From assembly GCF_900176595.1 (NCBI RefSeq), contig NZ_LT838813.1:3056001-3120000 (forward strand): a stretch of DNA of 64,000 bases, in the 5' to 3' direction. Below, one piece after another: positions 43,365-53,343 of the stretch. The translations under genes were made by a program, and so were the position numbers. The first letter of the stretch is position 1; every line of letters starts with the position of its first letter. This DNA comes from Aquiflexum balticum DSM 16537. Lineage in GTDB: Bacteria; Bacteroidota; Bacteroidia; Cytophagales; Cyclobacteriaceae. The notes under the pieces were generated by a model, which saw only the letters and a program-made list of their open reading frames with translations, ran no database searches and was not told the origin of the DNA.

Positions 43365-44183
43365 ATGGTAAGGAAATTAATTTCCTATTTAATCTATATA
43401 GGTATCTTCATAATTACCTTTTCATGCATACCCAACAAAAAGGTAATTTACTATCAGAATCTGGAAGGAAATACCCCGATTGAGGATGGCGAACTGATAA
43501 GTTATGAACTTCCCGAATACCGCCTACAATACAATGATATCATAGATATTCAGATTCAGACGGTAGAAGATATTCTAGAAAACGGATTATCTTCAAAAAT
43601 TCAAAACGAAGGTAATAATGCGGTTTTTGGTCAAATTGCCCAAACTGGGGGAGACGTCTATTATATGACCGGATATACGATTGACAAAAATGGTTTTATC
43701 AGAATGCCTTTGTTGGGTGAATTGAAAGTGAATGATATGACCTTGGAGGAGGTTAGAATATTGGTCGAAAATGAAATTAAAACTTATGTAACTTCAGAGA
43801 TCTTTGTAAGGGTAAAACTAGGAGGAATAAGGTTTTCTTCTTTGGGAGAATTCAGAAGACCCGGCAAATATGTTGTATTACAGGATAGATTGACGATTTT
43901 CGAGGCAATTGCCCAGGCAGGTGATATGACTACTGTTGCCAAAAGAGACGAGATATTATTGATACGACAATATCCTGAGGGCACAAGAATCCATAGGATC
44001 AATTTAAATGACAGACAGATTGTGAAGACCCCTTTTTATTTCATACAGCCTAATGATCAGATTTATGCTGAACCATTAAAAGTAAAAGAAGTTGGAGCAG
44101 GAGACAGTTCTGCGCAAACTATTGCATTGGTGATTTCGTCTGTTACAGCAATGGTTTTGATTCTTAATTTAATTCTTAATTGA
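43365..44183 (+). CDS. Wza-like outer-membrane polysaccharide export lipoprotein
   Basis: 272 residues. Lipobox TFSC (Cys21). The polysaccharide export domain lies at about 50-130 (QYNDIIDIQIQTVE ... MPLLGELKVNDMTLEEVRI), followed by an SLBB-like domain (LGEFRRPGKYVVLQDRLTIF). A C-terminal hydrophobic segment (IALVISSVTAMVLILNLILN) probably spans a membrane. Forms the export channel partner of the tyrosine kinase that follows. The stop overlaps the next gene's region (next ATG 44186), consistent with one operon. Confidence 0.92.
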   Translation: MVRKLISYLIYIGIFIITFSCIPNKKVIYYQNLEGNTPIEDGELISYELPEYRLQYNDIIDIQIQTVEDILENGLSSKIQNEGNNAVFGQIAQTGGDVYYMTGYTIDKNGFIRMPLLGELKVNDMTLEEVRILVENEIKTYVTSEIFVRVKLGGIRFSSLGEFRRPGKYVVLQDRLTIFEAIAQAGDMTTVAKRDEILLIRQYPEGTRIHRINLNDRQIVKTPFYFIQPNDQIYAEPLKVKEVGAGDSSAQTIALVISSVTAMVLILNLILN

Positions 44184-44185
44184 GA

Positions 44186-46615
44186 ATGCAAAAAAATAAT
44201 CCCTATCCTTTTATTCCTGATCCCTTCCTGCCCCATGATGAGGAAGATGTTGAATTGAAAGTCGTTCTATTCAATTACCTTAAATTTTGGCCATTTATTT
44301 TGGCCAGTATTCTGGTTTGTCTTATGAGTGCATTTCTTTTCAATAGGTATGCTACTCCTATATACAAAGTACAATCTACTGTGATCGTCGAAGATGAGTC
44401 TCAGGCTCTTGGAACTGATCTTTTTCAAGCTGCAGGATTACTGCCTATCAAAAGTAATGTTGAAAATGAAATAGGGATTTTGAAATCTTATGCGCTTTCG
44501 GCAGAGGCTATTGAAGTCTTGGGACTAGATGTTTTTTATTTCGAAGATGAATTTTTTACATTAAACCGGATATACTCCAACCCTCCTGTTTTGATAAATG
44601 TGGATTGGTCTCATAAGCAACCTGTCGCCGGAAAATTCAATATCGAGGTATTTGATGAAAACCATTTTAACATTGAAATGGACGACAGTGAATTTGATAT
44701 TTTTAATCCAAAAGATCCATTTTATAAAGAAAAAACCAAAAATCTACCTGAATTTAAAGCCACATATACTTTCGGGGAAACGATTGAGAATGAATTTATT
44801 AAAATCACCGTTGAAAATAATACAGCTAAAAAGGGAGATAGGATTTTGTTTGAATTGTTTGATACTCCTTCTCTGGCATTGCTGCTCAGAGAAAAAGTCG
44901 ACGTTTCCCCAATCAATAAGCAATCCTCTGTTCTGAATATTTCATTCGAAACCCCGGTTCGGAAAATGGGTGAAGATTATATCAATATGCTTATGGAAGT
45001 TTACCTCCAGAGAGAATTGAAAGAAAAGAACAAAGCAGCTGAAAACACAATCAGATTTATTGAAGATCAATTGAGCGGGATTACGGATTCCCTCACTTTT
45101 TTTGAGGGAAGATTGGAGCGCTACAGGTCTGAGAACAGGACTTTTAATTTGAGTCAGGAAGGTTCCCAGATTTTTGCCAGACTACAGGAACTTGAAAAAG
45201 ACAAATCCGTTGCTGAAATCAACTTGAAATACTTTCAAAGCCTTCAAAATTATATTATCAATGACGACACTGATGGACTGATGATTCCTTCGGTTTCTGA
45301 CAGTACAGATCCTGTGCTACAGGCTTTGGTAGTGACTCTAAATGATTTACAGGCAGAAAAATTGAGACTGTCCTATAATTTTTCCGAGCAGGCACCGGTA
45401 ATCCGGGAAATCAATAATCAAATTAAAAATACAAAAAGAGCTCTTCAGGAAAATGTCACTTCTTTTCTCAATAATACCAATACCTATCTTCAAGAGGTCA
45501 ATACTCAAATCCGTAAGGTGGAAAGGGAGATCAATGTGCTGCCGGAAACGGAGAGAAGGCTTTTGGGAATACAAAGGAAATTTTCAGTAAATGAAAATAT
45601 CTATCTTTATCTGTTGCAGAAAAGAGCTGAATCTGAAATCCTTAAAGCCTCCAATATGCCCAAAAATGCCATATTGGATAATGCAATGGCCGGACAGAAA
45701 CCTGTATTTCCTAGGAAAATAATCAACTTGATCATAGGAATGTCCATCGGGTTGTTTTTCTCCATCGGATATATCGCTGTCAGGGATTTTTTGAATACAA
45801 AAATTGAAGATCCCAAGGAGTTGGAAAGAATGATCAAAACACCATTGATCGGAATGATCGGAAGGAATAAAGACAATGATCCCAGGCCGGTATTGAATAA
45901 TCCAAGATCATCCGTAACGGAGTCTTTTAGAAACATCAGGGCTGATATGTCCTATCTGAGTCCAAACAAAGAGCATCTCACCATACTTTTTACATCCAGC
46001 ATTTCAGGAGAAGGCAAAACCTTTGCCTCTATCAATATGGCTTCTGTATATTCTCTCTTGGGAAAGAAAACCCTTTTGATAGGGTTGGACCTAAGGAAAC
46101 CAAAAATTGCAGAAGATTTTAGTCTCACCAATGACATAGGGATGAGTACCTGTCTCAGCAAAGGAATTGCATGGCAAGATGTAGTAAAACATACCCAATA
46201 TGATAATTTGGATGTAATACTTTCAGGACCGGTTCCACCCAATCCAGCCGAATTATTGCTGCAGGCAAAATTTTCCAAAATTATGTCTGAAATCAAAGAG
46301 GCCTACGAAGTGATTATATTGGATTGCCCTCCAGCAGGGCTGGTTTCTGAAACTAAAGAACTTTTTAAATTTGCTGATGTGAATTTCTATATTTTCAGAC
46401 AGGCGTTCTCTCATAAAAACAATATTCAGGTTTTGAATAATCTGATTGAAAAAGGAGGAATCGAAAAAGTTTACGCTATACTCAATGACGTCCATATTGA
46501 TAGAGGATATGGGTTTGGCTATGGATACGGTTATGGCTATGGTTATTCAGGACAGCATGGTTACCATGATGAAATCCAAGCTCCTTGGTGGAAAAGGGCA
46601 TTGTGGAGAAGGTGA
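44186..46615 (+). CDS. Wzc-like polysaccharide co-polymerase and bacterial tyrosine kinase
   Basis: 809 residues from the ATG at 44186; a TTG 6 bp upstream (44180) overlaps the previous stop and is less likely. There is an N-terminal Wzz-type domain between two transmembrane segments (about 32-52 and 510-530) with a long periplasmic coiled coil. The cytoplasmic BY-kinase domain has Walker A SISGEGKTFAS, Walker A' LLIGLDLRKPK and Walker B VIILDCPPAG. The C-terminal tail has tandem Gly-Tyr repeats (YGFGYGYGYGYGYSG), the autophosphorylation cluster. Controls chain length and export with the Wza-like protein. Confidence 0.93.
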   Translation: MQKNNPYPFIPDPFLPHDEEDVELKVVLFNYLKFWPFILASILVCLMSAFLFNRYATPIYKVQSTVIVEDESQALGTDLFQAAGLLPIKSNVENEIGILKSYALSAEAIEVLGLDVFYFEDEFFTLNRIYSNPPVLINVDWSHKQPVAGKFNIEVFDENHFNIEMDDSEFDIFNPKDPFYKEKTKNLPEFKATYTFGETIENEFIKITVENNTAKKGDRILFELFDTPSLALLLREKVDVSPINKQSSVLNISFETPVRKMGEDYINMLMEVYLQRELKEKNKAAENTIRFIEDQLSGITDSLTFFEGRLERYRSENRTFNLSQEGSQIFARLQELEKDKSVAEINLKYFQSLQNYIINDDTDGLMIPSVSDSTDPVLQALVVTLNDLQAEKLRLSYNFSEQAPVIREINNQIKNTKRALQENVTSFLNNTNTYLQEVNTQIRKVEREINVLPETERRLLGIQRKFSVNENIYLYLLQKRAESEILKASNMPKNAILDNAMAGQKPVFPRKIINLIIGMSIGLFFSIGYIAVRDFLNTKIEDPKELERMIKTPLIGMIGRNKDNDPRPVLNNPRSSVTESFRNIRADMSYLSPNKEHLTILFTSSISGEGKTFASINMASVYSLLGKKTLLIGLDLRKPKIAEDFSLTNDIGMSTCLSKGIAWQDVVKHTQYDNLDVILSGPVPPNPAELLLQAKFSKIMSEIKEAYEVIILDCPPAGLVSETKELFKFADVNFYIFRQAFSHKNNIQVLNNLIEKGGIEKVYAILNDVHIDRGYGFGYGYGYGYGYSGQHGYHDEIQAPWWKRALWRR

Positions 46616-46735
46616 GAGCCGAGATGTGAGAAGCGAGAGACGAGAAGCGGGATTTTAGAACCAATGACTGCCCCGAGTTATCGGGGAGACAAGAGGAGAG
46701 GAGCGAGAGACGAAAAGCGAGAGCCGAGAGAGGAA
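46616..46735. repeat. Purine-rich tract with CCCGAGT-ATCGGG palindrome
   Basis: After the kinase stop, purine-rich GAGAAGCGAGAGACGAGAAG-type words fill about 46616-46650 and 46685-46735. Between them lies the palindrome CCCCGAGTTATCGGGG (46671-46686). The same combination appears at 63504-63620. No gene fits the rest of this 258-bp gap. Confidence 0.65.
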
Positions 46736-46873
46736 CTTAGAGTAAAGAAATAAGAAAGGACAATTTAATGAATACTTTGAGATTTATTCTTTTTCCTTCA
46801 TCCTTTCTCCTTCATCCTTTCCATGTGACTCAAGTGGCGAAGCTGTACCCAAATGACAGTGAAAAGTACTGAA

Positions 46874-48001
46874 ATGAAGAAAATACAGATGGTGGACCTT
46901 CAGTCCCAATATGATAAGATCAAATCTGAGATTGATGCTTCCATCCAGGAAGTAATTGACCAATCTGCTTTTATTAATGGACCACAGGTAAGGTTGTTCT
47001 CGGAAGAACTTAGAGAATATCTTGACGTGGAATCTGTCATTACATGTGGAAATGGTACTGATGGTCTTCAAATTGCCATGATGGCATTGGATTTCAAACC
47101 GGGGGATGAATTGATTGTGCCCGCGTTCACCTATATAGCCGCAGTGGAAGTGATTGCAGTTTTAGGATTAGTTCCCGTCTTTGTTGATGTTAACCCCCAC
47201 ACTTTTTTGATCGATATCAACAAAATTGAAGAAAAAATATCCCATAAAACTGTAGCCATAATTCCGGTACATTTGTTTGGTCAGTGCGCTGATATGGAAA
47301 ACTTATTAAGATTGGCAGATAAACATGGCTTAAAAATCATAGAAGATGCTGCCCAATCCATAGGGTCAAAATATACCTTTTCAGATGGAAGGGTAGCACA
47401 ATCCGGAACGATGGGGAATATCGGGGTCACCTCTTTTTTCCCTTCCAAAAATCTTGGTTGCTTTGGGGATGGGGGCGCAATGATGACCAATAAACCTGAG
47501 TTGGCCGAAAGGATGAGAATGATCGCAAGTCATGGACAAAAGAGAAAATACATCCATGATGCTATTGGTGTCAATTCAAGATTGGATACTTTGCAAGCGG
47601 CTATCTTGCGGGTTAAATTAAAATATTTGAATGGGTATATTCAGTCTAGGAATCAGGTAGCTAAAAAATATGATGCAGCTTTTAAAAACCACCCCAACCT
47701 GCAAATTCCAAAGAGGATGAATCAGTCATCCCATGTATTCCATCAATATACCTTGATTTTGAAAGATATTACAAGGGAATCGTTTTCAAAATATCTAGCC
47801 GAAAAGGGAGTACCCACCATGGTTTATTATCCTTTACCTGTCCATTTTCAGGAAGCCTATAGATTCTTGGGATATAAAAAAGGTGATTTTCCAGTAGCCG
47901 AAGTATTGTGTCAAGAGGTGATTTCTCTGCCCATGCATACTGAAATGGAGGAAGAACAGCAGTCTTATGTCATTGAATCAATAAACAGTTTTTTTGAATG
48001 A
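46874..48001 (+). CDS. WbpE-like sugar 3-aminotransferase (DegT/DnrJ/EryC1/StrS)
   Basis: 375 residues from the ATG at 46874 ([16 protein letters not shown]); the frame can be extended to 46853. PLP lysine is Lys192 in [15 protein letters not shown], with [11 protein letters not shown] binding PLP phosphate. This fits the WbpE/WlbC class that aminates UDP-3-keto-GlcNAc-uronic acid to the 3-amino sugar. The next two genes encode the matching acetyltransferase and dehydrogenase, so the assignment to a 2,3-diamino-2,3-dideoxy uronic acid pathway rests on the trio. The start of the next gene overlaps the stop by 4 bp. Confidence 0.87.
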   Translation: MKKIQMVDLQSQYDKIKSEIDASIQEVIDQSAFINGPQVRLFSEELREYLDVESVITCGNGTDGLQIAMMALDFKPGDELIVPAFTYIAAVEVIAVLGLVPVFVDVNPHTFLIDINKIEEKISHKTVAIIPVHLFGQCADMENLLRLADKHGLKIIEDAAQSIGSKYTFSDGRVAQSGTMGNIGVTSFFPSKNLGCFGDGGAMMTNKPELAERMRMIASHGQKRKYIHDAIGVNSRLDTLQAAILRVKLKYLNGYIQSRNQVAKKYDAAFKNHPNLQIPKRMNQSSHVFHQYTLILKDITRESFSKYLAEKGVPTMVYYPLPVHFQEAYRFLGYKKGDFPVAEVLCQEVISLPMHTEMEEEQQSYVIESINSFFE

Positions 48002-48588
48002 AGGCATATTTTGCACATGAAACAGCGGTAATAGATGAAGGTTGCCAAATCGGGGCGGGGACCAAAATCTGGCATTTTTCCCATATCATGCCAAATTCGC
48101 AAATAGGGGAAAACTGTAATATTGGCCAAAATGTGGTTGTTTCCCCTGAAGTGGTTTTGGGCAATAATGTAAAGGTTCAGAATAATGTATCCATCTACAC
48201 AGGGGTAACCTGCGAAGACGATGTTTTTCTTGGACCTTCCATGGTATTTACCAATGTTACCAACCCAAGGTCAGCCATAAATAGAAGAGGCCAGTATACC
48301 AAGACCCATGTAGGCAAAGGCGCTACTATTGGAGCAAATGCTACTGTGGTCTGTGGCAATGATATCGGACAGTATGCTTTTATCGGTGCAGGTGCAGTCA
48401 TCACCAAATCCGTTCCTCCTTATGCTTTGGTTGTAGGTAACCCGGCTAGGCAGATTGGTTGGATGAGTGAAAATGGGTATAAATTGGTTTTTAATAAGGA
48501 TAGTAGAGCAGTTTGTCCGGAATCGGGTGATGAATATGCTTTAAGAAATGGAAAAGTTTCTAGACTTAATAAAACTGATACGGAATGA
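47998..48588 (+). CDS. WbpD-like sugar N-acetyltransferase (left-handed beta-helix)
   Basis: 196 residues with hexapeptide repeats ([56 protein letters not shown]) forming a left-handed beta-helix that trimerises. The final [20 protein letters not shown] is the common ending. It would acetylate the 3-amino group of UDP-GlcNAc3N-uronic acid with acetyl-CoA, as WbpD/WlbB does. The ATGA overlaps at both ends (47998 and 48585) make translational coupling very likely. Confidence 0.88.
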   Translation: MKAYFAHETAVIDEGCQIGAGTKIWHFSHIMPNSQIGENCNIGQNVVVSPEVVLGNNVKVQNNVSIYTGVTCEDDVFLGPSMVFTNVTNPRSAINRRGQYTKTHVGKGATIGANATVVCGNDIGQYAFIGAGAVITKSVPPYALVVGNPARQIGWMSENGYKLVFNKDSRAVCPESGDEYALRNGKVSRLNKTDTE

Positions 48589-49547
48589 AAAAATTTGCAT
48601 TGATAGGTGCTGCAGGATTTATTGCTCCAAGGCACATGAAAGCGATTAAAGAAACCGGGAATCAATTGGTGGCTGCTTATGATAAATTTGACTCAGTTGG
48701 CATTATGGACAGCTATTTCCCTGTGGCTGATTTTTTCACAGAGTTTGAGCGCTTTGACCGCTATGTGGAAAAACTCAAAAGGTCAGAAAATAAAATTGAT
48801 ATGGTCAGTGTTTGTTCACCAAATTACCTGCATGATGCCCATATACGTTTCGGTTTGAGGATTGGGGCGGATATCATCTGTGAAAAACCCTTGGTGTTGA
48901 ATCCTTGGAATATTGATGGGCTGAAATTGGTAGAGGAAGAGTCGGGAGCCAAGGTATACAATATCCTGCAATTGAGGCTTCATCCGGCTATTATTGCTTT
49001 GAAAAAAAGAATTAAAGAAGGGCCTAAAGATAAAGTATACGATGTAGATCTGACTTATATTTCTTCCAGGGGAAATTGGTACTACAGCTCTTGGAAAGGA
49101 GATGAAAGCAAATCAGGAGGCATAGCAACCAATATTGGAATCCACTTTTTTGATATGTTGGTTTGGGTATTCGGAAAAGTGAAATCCAATATAGTCCATA
49201 TCAAAACCCATGATCGAGTAGCAGGTTTGTTGGAATTGGAAAAGGGCAATGTCAGGTGGTTTTTGAGTATTAATGAAAATACCTTGCCGGAATCCATTCA
49301 AAAAAAAGGATTGAGTATATATAGGTCCATTACCCTCGAAGGGGAGGAGATTGAATTCAGCGATGGCTTTGTTGACCTCCATACAGAAAGTTATAAGCAG
49401 ATATTGGCAGGTTACGGGTTCGGATTGGAAGAGGCCAGAAGTTCTATAGAAATTGTCCATGATATCAGGCAGCAAAAAGAGATCGGATTGAAAGGTGATT
49501 ATCATCCTTTTGCGAGATTGCCTTTGGCGGAGCATCCTTTTATTTGA
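48585..49547 (+). CDS. WbpB-like Gfo/Idh/MocA dehydrogenase
   Basis: 320 residues, NAD-binding Rossmann start ([18 protein letters not shown]), CEKPLVLN near residue 100, and a C-terminal substrate domain with [16 protein letters not shown]. It matches WbpB/WlbA, the dehydrogenase that oxidises C3 of UDP-N-acetylglucosaminuronic acid to the 3-keto form for the aminotransferase. The UDP-GlcNAc 6-dehydrogenase (WbpA) that makes the substrate is not in the window. Gene order aminotransferase-acetyltransferase-dehydrogenase is a compact cassette. Confidence 0.88.
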   Translation: MKKFALIGAAGFIAPRHMKAIKETGNQLVAAYDKFDSVGIMDSYFPVADFFTEFERFDRYVEKLKRSENKIDMVSVCSPNYLHDAHIRFGLRIGADIICEKPLVLNPWNIDGLKLVEEESGAKVYNILQLRLHPAIIALKKRIKEGPKDKVYDVDLTYISSRGNWYYSSWKGDESKSGGIATNIGIHFFDMLVWVFGKVKSNIVHIKTHDRVAGLLELEKGNVRWFLSINENTLPESIQKKGLSIYRSITLEGEEIEFSDGFVDLHTESYKQILAGYGFGLEEARSSIEIVHDIRQQKEIGLKGDYHPFARLPLAEHPFI

Positions 49548-49715
49548 AATTATTTAATTGGTGAATTGAAGGCGTTCATTTTTAAAAATTCATTTTATTC
49601 TTTTGGTTTATCCATTTTCAATTAATTTATTACTAAGATAAAAACCACTTCAATTAGGATGAATCTGATTAATGTGTAAAGAGAAAGGTCCATTTAAACT
49701 CAGTGAGAAGATTAA

Positions 49716-50978
49716 ATGATAAGAAAACTCTTAAAAAATGATTATTTAAAGAATATTTTAACCATTGCGGGAGGAGTATTTGCGACACAATTTTTGACAG
49801 TTTTACTTTCACCTGTTTTAACTAGGATTTATTCACCTGAGACTTTTGGGATAATTACCATTTTTTTGTCTGTTGTTAATGTATTATCTGTTATTGTGAC
49901 ATTTAGGTATGAAAATGTTCTAGTGATTAGCAGTAAAGATGAAGATATCAAAAGCCTTATAGGCTATTTAGTTTTTTTTATTTTAATTTCTTTGTCATTT
50001 CTTGGTTTATTTATAACCCTAACACCCCTTACATTCTTTTCATTTCTTTTTAAAAAGGAATATCTCACCTGGATATACCTTGTTCCTTTGCTAGTCGGAT
50101 TGAATGCTTTTTTTTATGTTTTCAGGAATTGGCTCAACAGGAAGAAACTTTATCGAAAAATTGCTTTAGGTGGGATCTTCAAATCACTTATTTTAAACAG
50201 TATATTGGTATTTGGTGGAATTTGGAGTCCAAAACCTGAAGTCTTCCTTTTTGCCAACATATTAGCACAGCTAACAGAAACTTTTTATTTATTTTACAAA
50301 ACCCATCAGTTAGAAGGAGGATTGTTCAAAGGATTTGACCTGTCGGAAGGGTGGATTATAGTCAAGGAAAACATCAACTTTCCCAAATATTCTTTGCCGG
50401 CAGATATTATCAATGTTTACACTTCCCAAAATCCAATTGTACTTTTGACAGCTTTCTATGGATTGACTCCAGTTGGTTATTTTTCGGTTACACAGAGGGT
50501 TTTAGGTTTCCCACTAAAGCTAGTGGCGTCATCAACTTTAGAGGTTTTCAAGCAAAAAGCATCAGAGGAATTCAACAGTATAGGAGATTGTCGAGGAACA
50601 TTTGTTAGAACATTCAAATATCTTTCATTTATTGCGATCATACCGACGGTATTGATTGCGATATTTTCACCTATTTTATTCGAATGGATTTTTGGTGCAG
50701 AATGGGAACAAGCTGGATATTATGCGAGATATTTGTCCATCATGTTTTTTTTTCAGTTTTCAGTAAGCCCTTTAGGTTATACTTTATTGATAGCTGGAAA
50801 ACAAAAGCTAAATCTAATATGGCAAACTGTCTTACTTTTGGTTACTTCTGCTGCAATAGTGGTTGGATATTTTAACGAATCAGCCGACCAAAGTGTATTG
50901 CTTTATAGTATGGCATATTCAATTATGTATATTCTTTATTTTTTTATTTCCTTGTCGTCTGCTACCTCCAAAAAGTAA
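49716..50978 (+). CDS. Wzx-like O-unit flippase
   Basis: 420 residues, about 12 transmembrane helices, MATE/Wzx-like (polysaccharide synthase family). The N-terminus (LLKNDYLKNILTIAGGVFAT) precedes TM1. Transfers the lipid-linked repeat unit across the inner membrane. Low GC and A/T-ending codons differ from the preceding enzymes, in keeping with a swapped specificity region. Its stop is 3 bp before the next gene. Confidence 0.88.
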   Translation: MIRKLLKNDYLKNILTIAGGVFATQFLTVLLSPVLTRIYSPETFGIITIFLSVVNVLSVIVTFRYENVLVISSKDEDIKSLIGYLVFFILISLSFLGLFITLTPLTFFSFLFKKEYLTWIYLVPLLVGLNAFFYVFRNWLNRKKLYRKIALGGIFKSLILNSILVFGGIWSPKPEVFLFANILAQLTETFYLFYKTHQLEGGLFKGFDLSEGWIIVKENINFPKYSLPADIINVYTSQNPIVLLTAFYGLTPVGYFSVTQRVLGFPLKLVASSTLEVFKQKASEEFNSIGDCRGTFVRTFKYLSFIAIIPTVLIAIFSPILFEWIFGAEWEQAGYYARYLSIMFFFQFSVSPLGYTLLIAGKQKLNLIWQTVLLLVTSAAIVVGYFNESADQSVLLYSMAYSIMYILYFFISLSSATSKK

Positions 50979-50981
50979 GTT

Positions 50982-52295
50982 ATGGCAAGTTTGTTTTTGA
51001 GTCATAAAACTTACAGAGAAAACTTCATTCTAGTAGGCTTGATCTTATTTAAGAGTACACAGGCCTCTGTATTAGCCTTTGTCCCAGAAACAACTGTAAT
51101 GGCATTAATTTATGCTAGTTGGGTTTTTTATAAGAGGAGGTTGAAAGTTGATAATTTTATTTTTATTTTGATTTACATCTATTTAGCATTAAATCTATAT
51201 TATTTTATTTCTTTTAAAGAGAATGATTTTTTTCTTAGCATTTATATTCTGATTAAAATGATTTACGCTTATTTAACTATTAAATGTGTTGGAGCAAGTT
51301 TTTTTTCAATTTTTGAAAAAATCACCTATTATCTTGCTTTGATAAGCCTTCCATTATTCATTTTTCAATTATTGAATTACGACCTTTTATTTAGGTTAGT
51401 AGGAATTCTTCAAAACAACATACTTTATCTGGAATTTAGGAATGACAGGTTTGCCAACTTTTTCATATTTACAATGGAAAGCCATGGTTCAATATTAAGG
51501 AATTCCGGATTCGCTTGGGAACCAAAGGGTTTTGCAAATTTTCTAGTTCTAGCAATGCTTATAAATCTATTAAATAATAATTTCAAGATAAATAGACGTT
51601 TTTTAATTTTTAGTATCGCATTGTTGACAACGACATCGACAACAGGTTTTATCATCGCTTTTGCAATTCTACCACAAATTTATATTATTAATGTTAAGAG
51701 GATCAATAAAATAGTCTTGTTACCTGTTTTGATTTTTGTTTTGATTTTTGTTTTGAACTTAGATTTGGGATATAAAAAAATTGATAAAGAAATCGCTGGT
51801 AGATATGAATATAAAGAATTGTTGGAGGATGCTAGAGAGTTTGAGACAAGATCATTAGGGAGATTTCCTTCTTTTATAGTTGATTTCAATGATTTTATTA
51901 AGCGTCCAATTTTCGGTTATGGGTTTAATGCCACAGAGAGGACCCAAAGTGAATATACTAAACTTGTCAGAGTCAACGGAATTTCCGACCTGTTGGCAAT
52001 TTATGGTTTGTTTGGTTTCCTTTTAATATCCATTGCTCATTATAAAAGCTTAAATAATTACCTGAGATATTATCGACTAAAAGGTAAAGCACTAATTTTT
52101 TTAATGTTTGCATTCATTTATTTTGCTTCAACTTTGACTTCTCATCCATTTTGGATGATGTTTTATTTCTTCTACCTAATCAAGTTAAATCCACTTGAAT
52201 TACCCTTGCTTAATAAAATAGTTTTTAATGAAAAGGATATTGATTTTAGCCTACACAGATCTAAAGATGGATCCAAGGCCTTACAGACAAATTAA
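50982..52295 (+). CDS. Wzy-like O-antigen polymerase
   Basis: 437 residues, about 10-11 transmembrane helices with a larger soluble loop around 260-310 (YKELLEDAREFETRSLGRFP), typical of Wzy/O-antigen ligase-like proteins. Would polymerise repeat units in the periplasm. Primary sequence is very variable in this family, so the call rests on topology and location between the flippase and a glycosyltransferase. The last 68 bp overlap the start of the next gene in a different frame. Confidence 0.78.
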   Translation: MASLFLSHKTYRENFILVGLILFKSTQASVLAFVPETTVMALIYASWVFYKRRLKVDNFIFILIYIYLALNLYYFISFKENDFFLSIYILIKMIYAYLTIKCVGASFFSIFEKITYYLALISLPLFIFQLLNYDLLFRLVGILQNNILYLEFRNDRFANFFIFTMESHGSILRNSGFAWEPKGFANFLVLAMLINLLNNNFKINRRFLIFSIALLTTTSTTGFIIAFAILPQIYIINVKRINKIVLLPVLIFVLIFVLNLDLGYKKIDKEIAGRYEYKELLEDAREFETRSLGRFPSFIVDFNDFIKRPIFGYGFNATERTQSEYTKLVRVNGISDLLAIYGLFGFLLISIAHYKSLNNYLRYYRLKGKALIFLMFAFIYFASTLTSHPFWMMFYFFYLIKLNPLELPLLNKIVFNEKDIDFSLHRSKDGSKALQTN

Positions 52296-53343
52296 ATCCT
52301 TAGGTAATGATTTTGAAGTTCATTCTGCGGGTACTTCGAAAGCAGGAATTGAATATCAATTTCACTTGATTAAAAAGAGATCTTTTATAAATGAGTTGAT
52401 CAATCTACCTATGTTAAAATTTGGATTTTATGATTCTTTTTATTGGGATAAAGCAAAAAATAGATTTTGCTTGGAAATGAAGAATATTAGCTTTGACCTT
52501 GTGATTGCACATGAAATCAGGCTAGTTCCTTTGGCTATTAAAATTGCAGGGTCAGCTCCTGTAATATTGGATGCTCATGAATATTCTCCTTTAAATTTTG
52601 ACGATGATCCTTTTTGGCGGTTTTTTTATAAAGACTATTACATATTCTTATGCTCTAAATTTATCCCAAAAGTTCAGCAGATGATAACGGTTTCCAAAGG
52701 TATTGTTCAAGAATACAAAAAGAATTTCCTAGTGGAACCTGTTTTGGTCACAAACGCATGTGAATTCAAGGATTTGAAACCTAATCCAGTTGGCTCTAAA
52801 ATTAAGTTGTTGCATCATGGGATTGTCAGTAGTTCCAGAAGTTTGGAAATCATGTTAGATATGATGGATTTTTTAAATAGTGATTTTGAGCTTTATCTTA
52901 TGCTTGTATTTAGAGATTCCACCAGATTCCATTGGAAGAGACTAGTTAAAAAAGCATCTAAGAATCCAAGGATAATTTTTCTTAAACCGGTACCGAGGGA
53001 AATACTGGTTGAGTATTCAAATCAGTTCGATGTCGGATTGGCGTTTTTTCCTCCAAATAACTTCAATTTGAAATTCGCACTTCCCAACAAATTTTTTGAA
53101 TATATACAATCCAGACTAATGGTTTTGGTAGGCCCTGATTATGAAATGTCTCCTTTAGTTAGAAAGTATCAATTTGGTGTTGTTTCTAAGGAATGGACAG
53201 CCGAATCTATGGCTAAATCTTTATCTAGACTCGATAAAGACGAAATAAATAGATTAAAAACAAATGCAAATGTTGCGGCCCTTGAATTAAATTCAGAAAA
53301 GCAAATGGAAGTTTTAAAGAAAGTTGTTGAAGGGTTAATATGA
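52228..53343 (+). CDS. Glycosyltransferase (GT-B fold)
   Basis: 371 residues. N-terminus MKRILILAYTDLKMDPRPYR is a GT4-type start; the C-terminal half has LLHHGIVSSSRSLEIMLDMM and the nucleotide-sugar-binding region LKFALPNKFFEYIQSRLMV (EX7E-like). Sugar donor and linkage cannot be told. It starts inside the end of the Wzy gene and its stop overlaps the HisH2 start by 4 bp (ATGA at 53340). Confidence 0.82.
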   Translation: MKRILILAYTDLKMDPRPYRQIKSLGNDFEVHSAGTSKAGIEYQFHLIKKRSFINELINLPMLKFGFYDSFYWDKAKNRFCLEMKNISFDLVIAHEIRLVPLAIKIAGSAPVILDAHEYSPLNFDDDPFWRFFYKDYYIFLCSKFIPKVQQMITVSKGIVQEYKKNFLVEPVLVTNACEFKDLKPNPVGSKIKLLHHGIVSSSRSLEIMLDMMDFLNSDFELYLMLVFRDSTRFHWKRLVKKASKNPRIIFLKPVPREILVEYSNQFDVGLAFFPPNNFNLKFALPNKFFEYIQSRLMVLVGPDYEMSPLVRKYQFGVVSKEWTAESMAKSLSRLDKDEINRLKTNANVAALELNSEKQMEVLKKVVEGLI

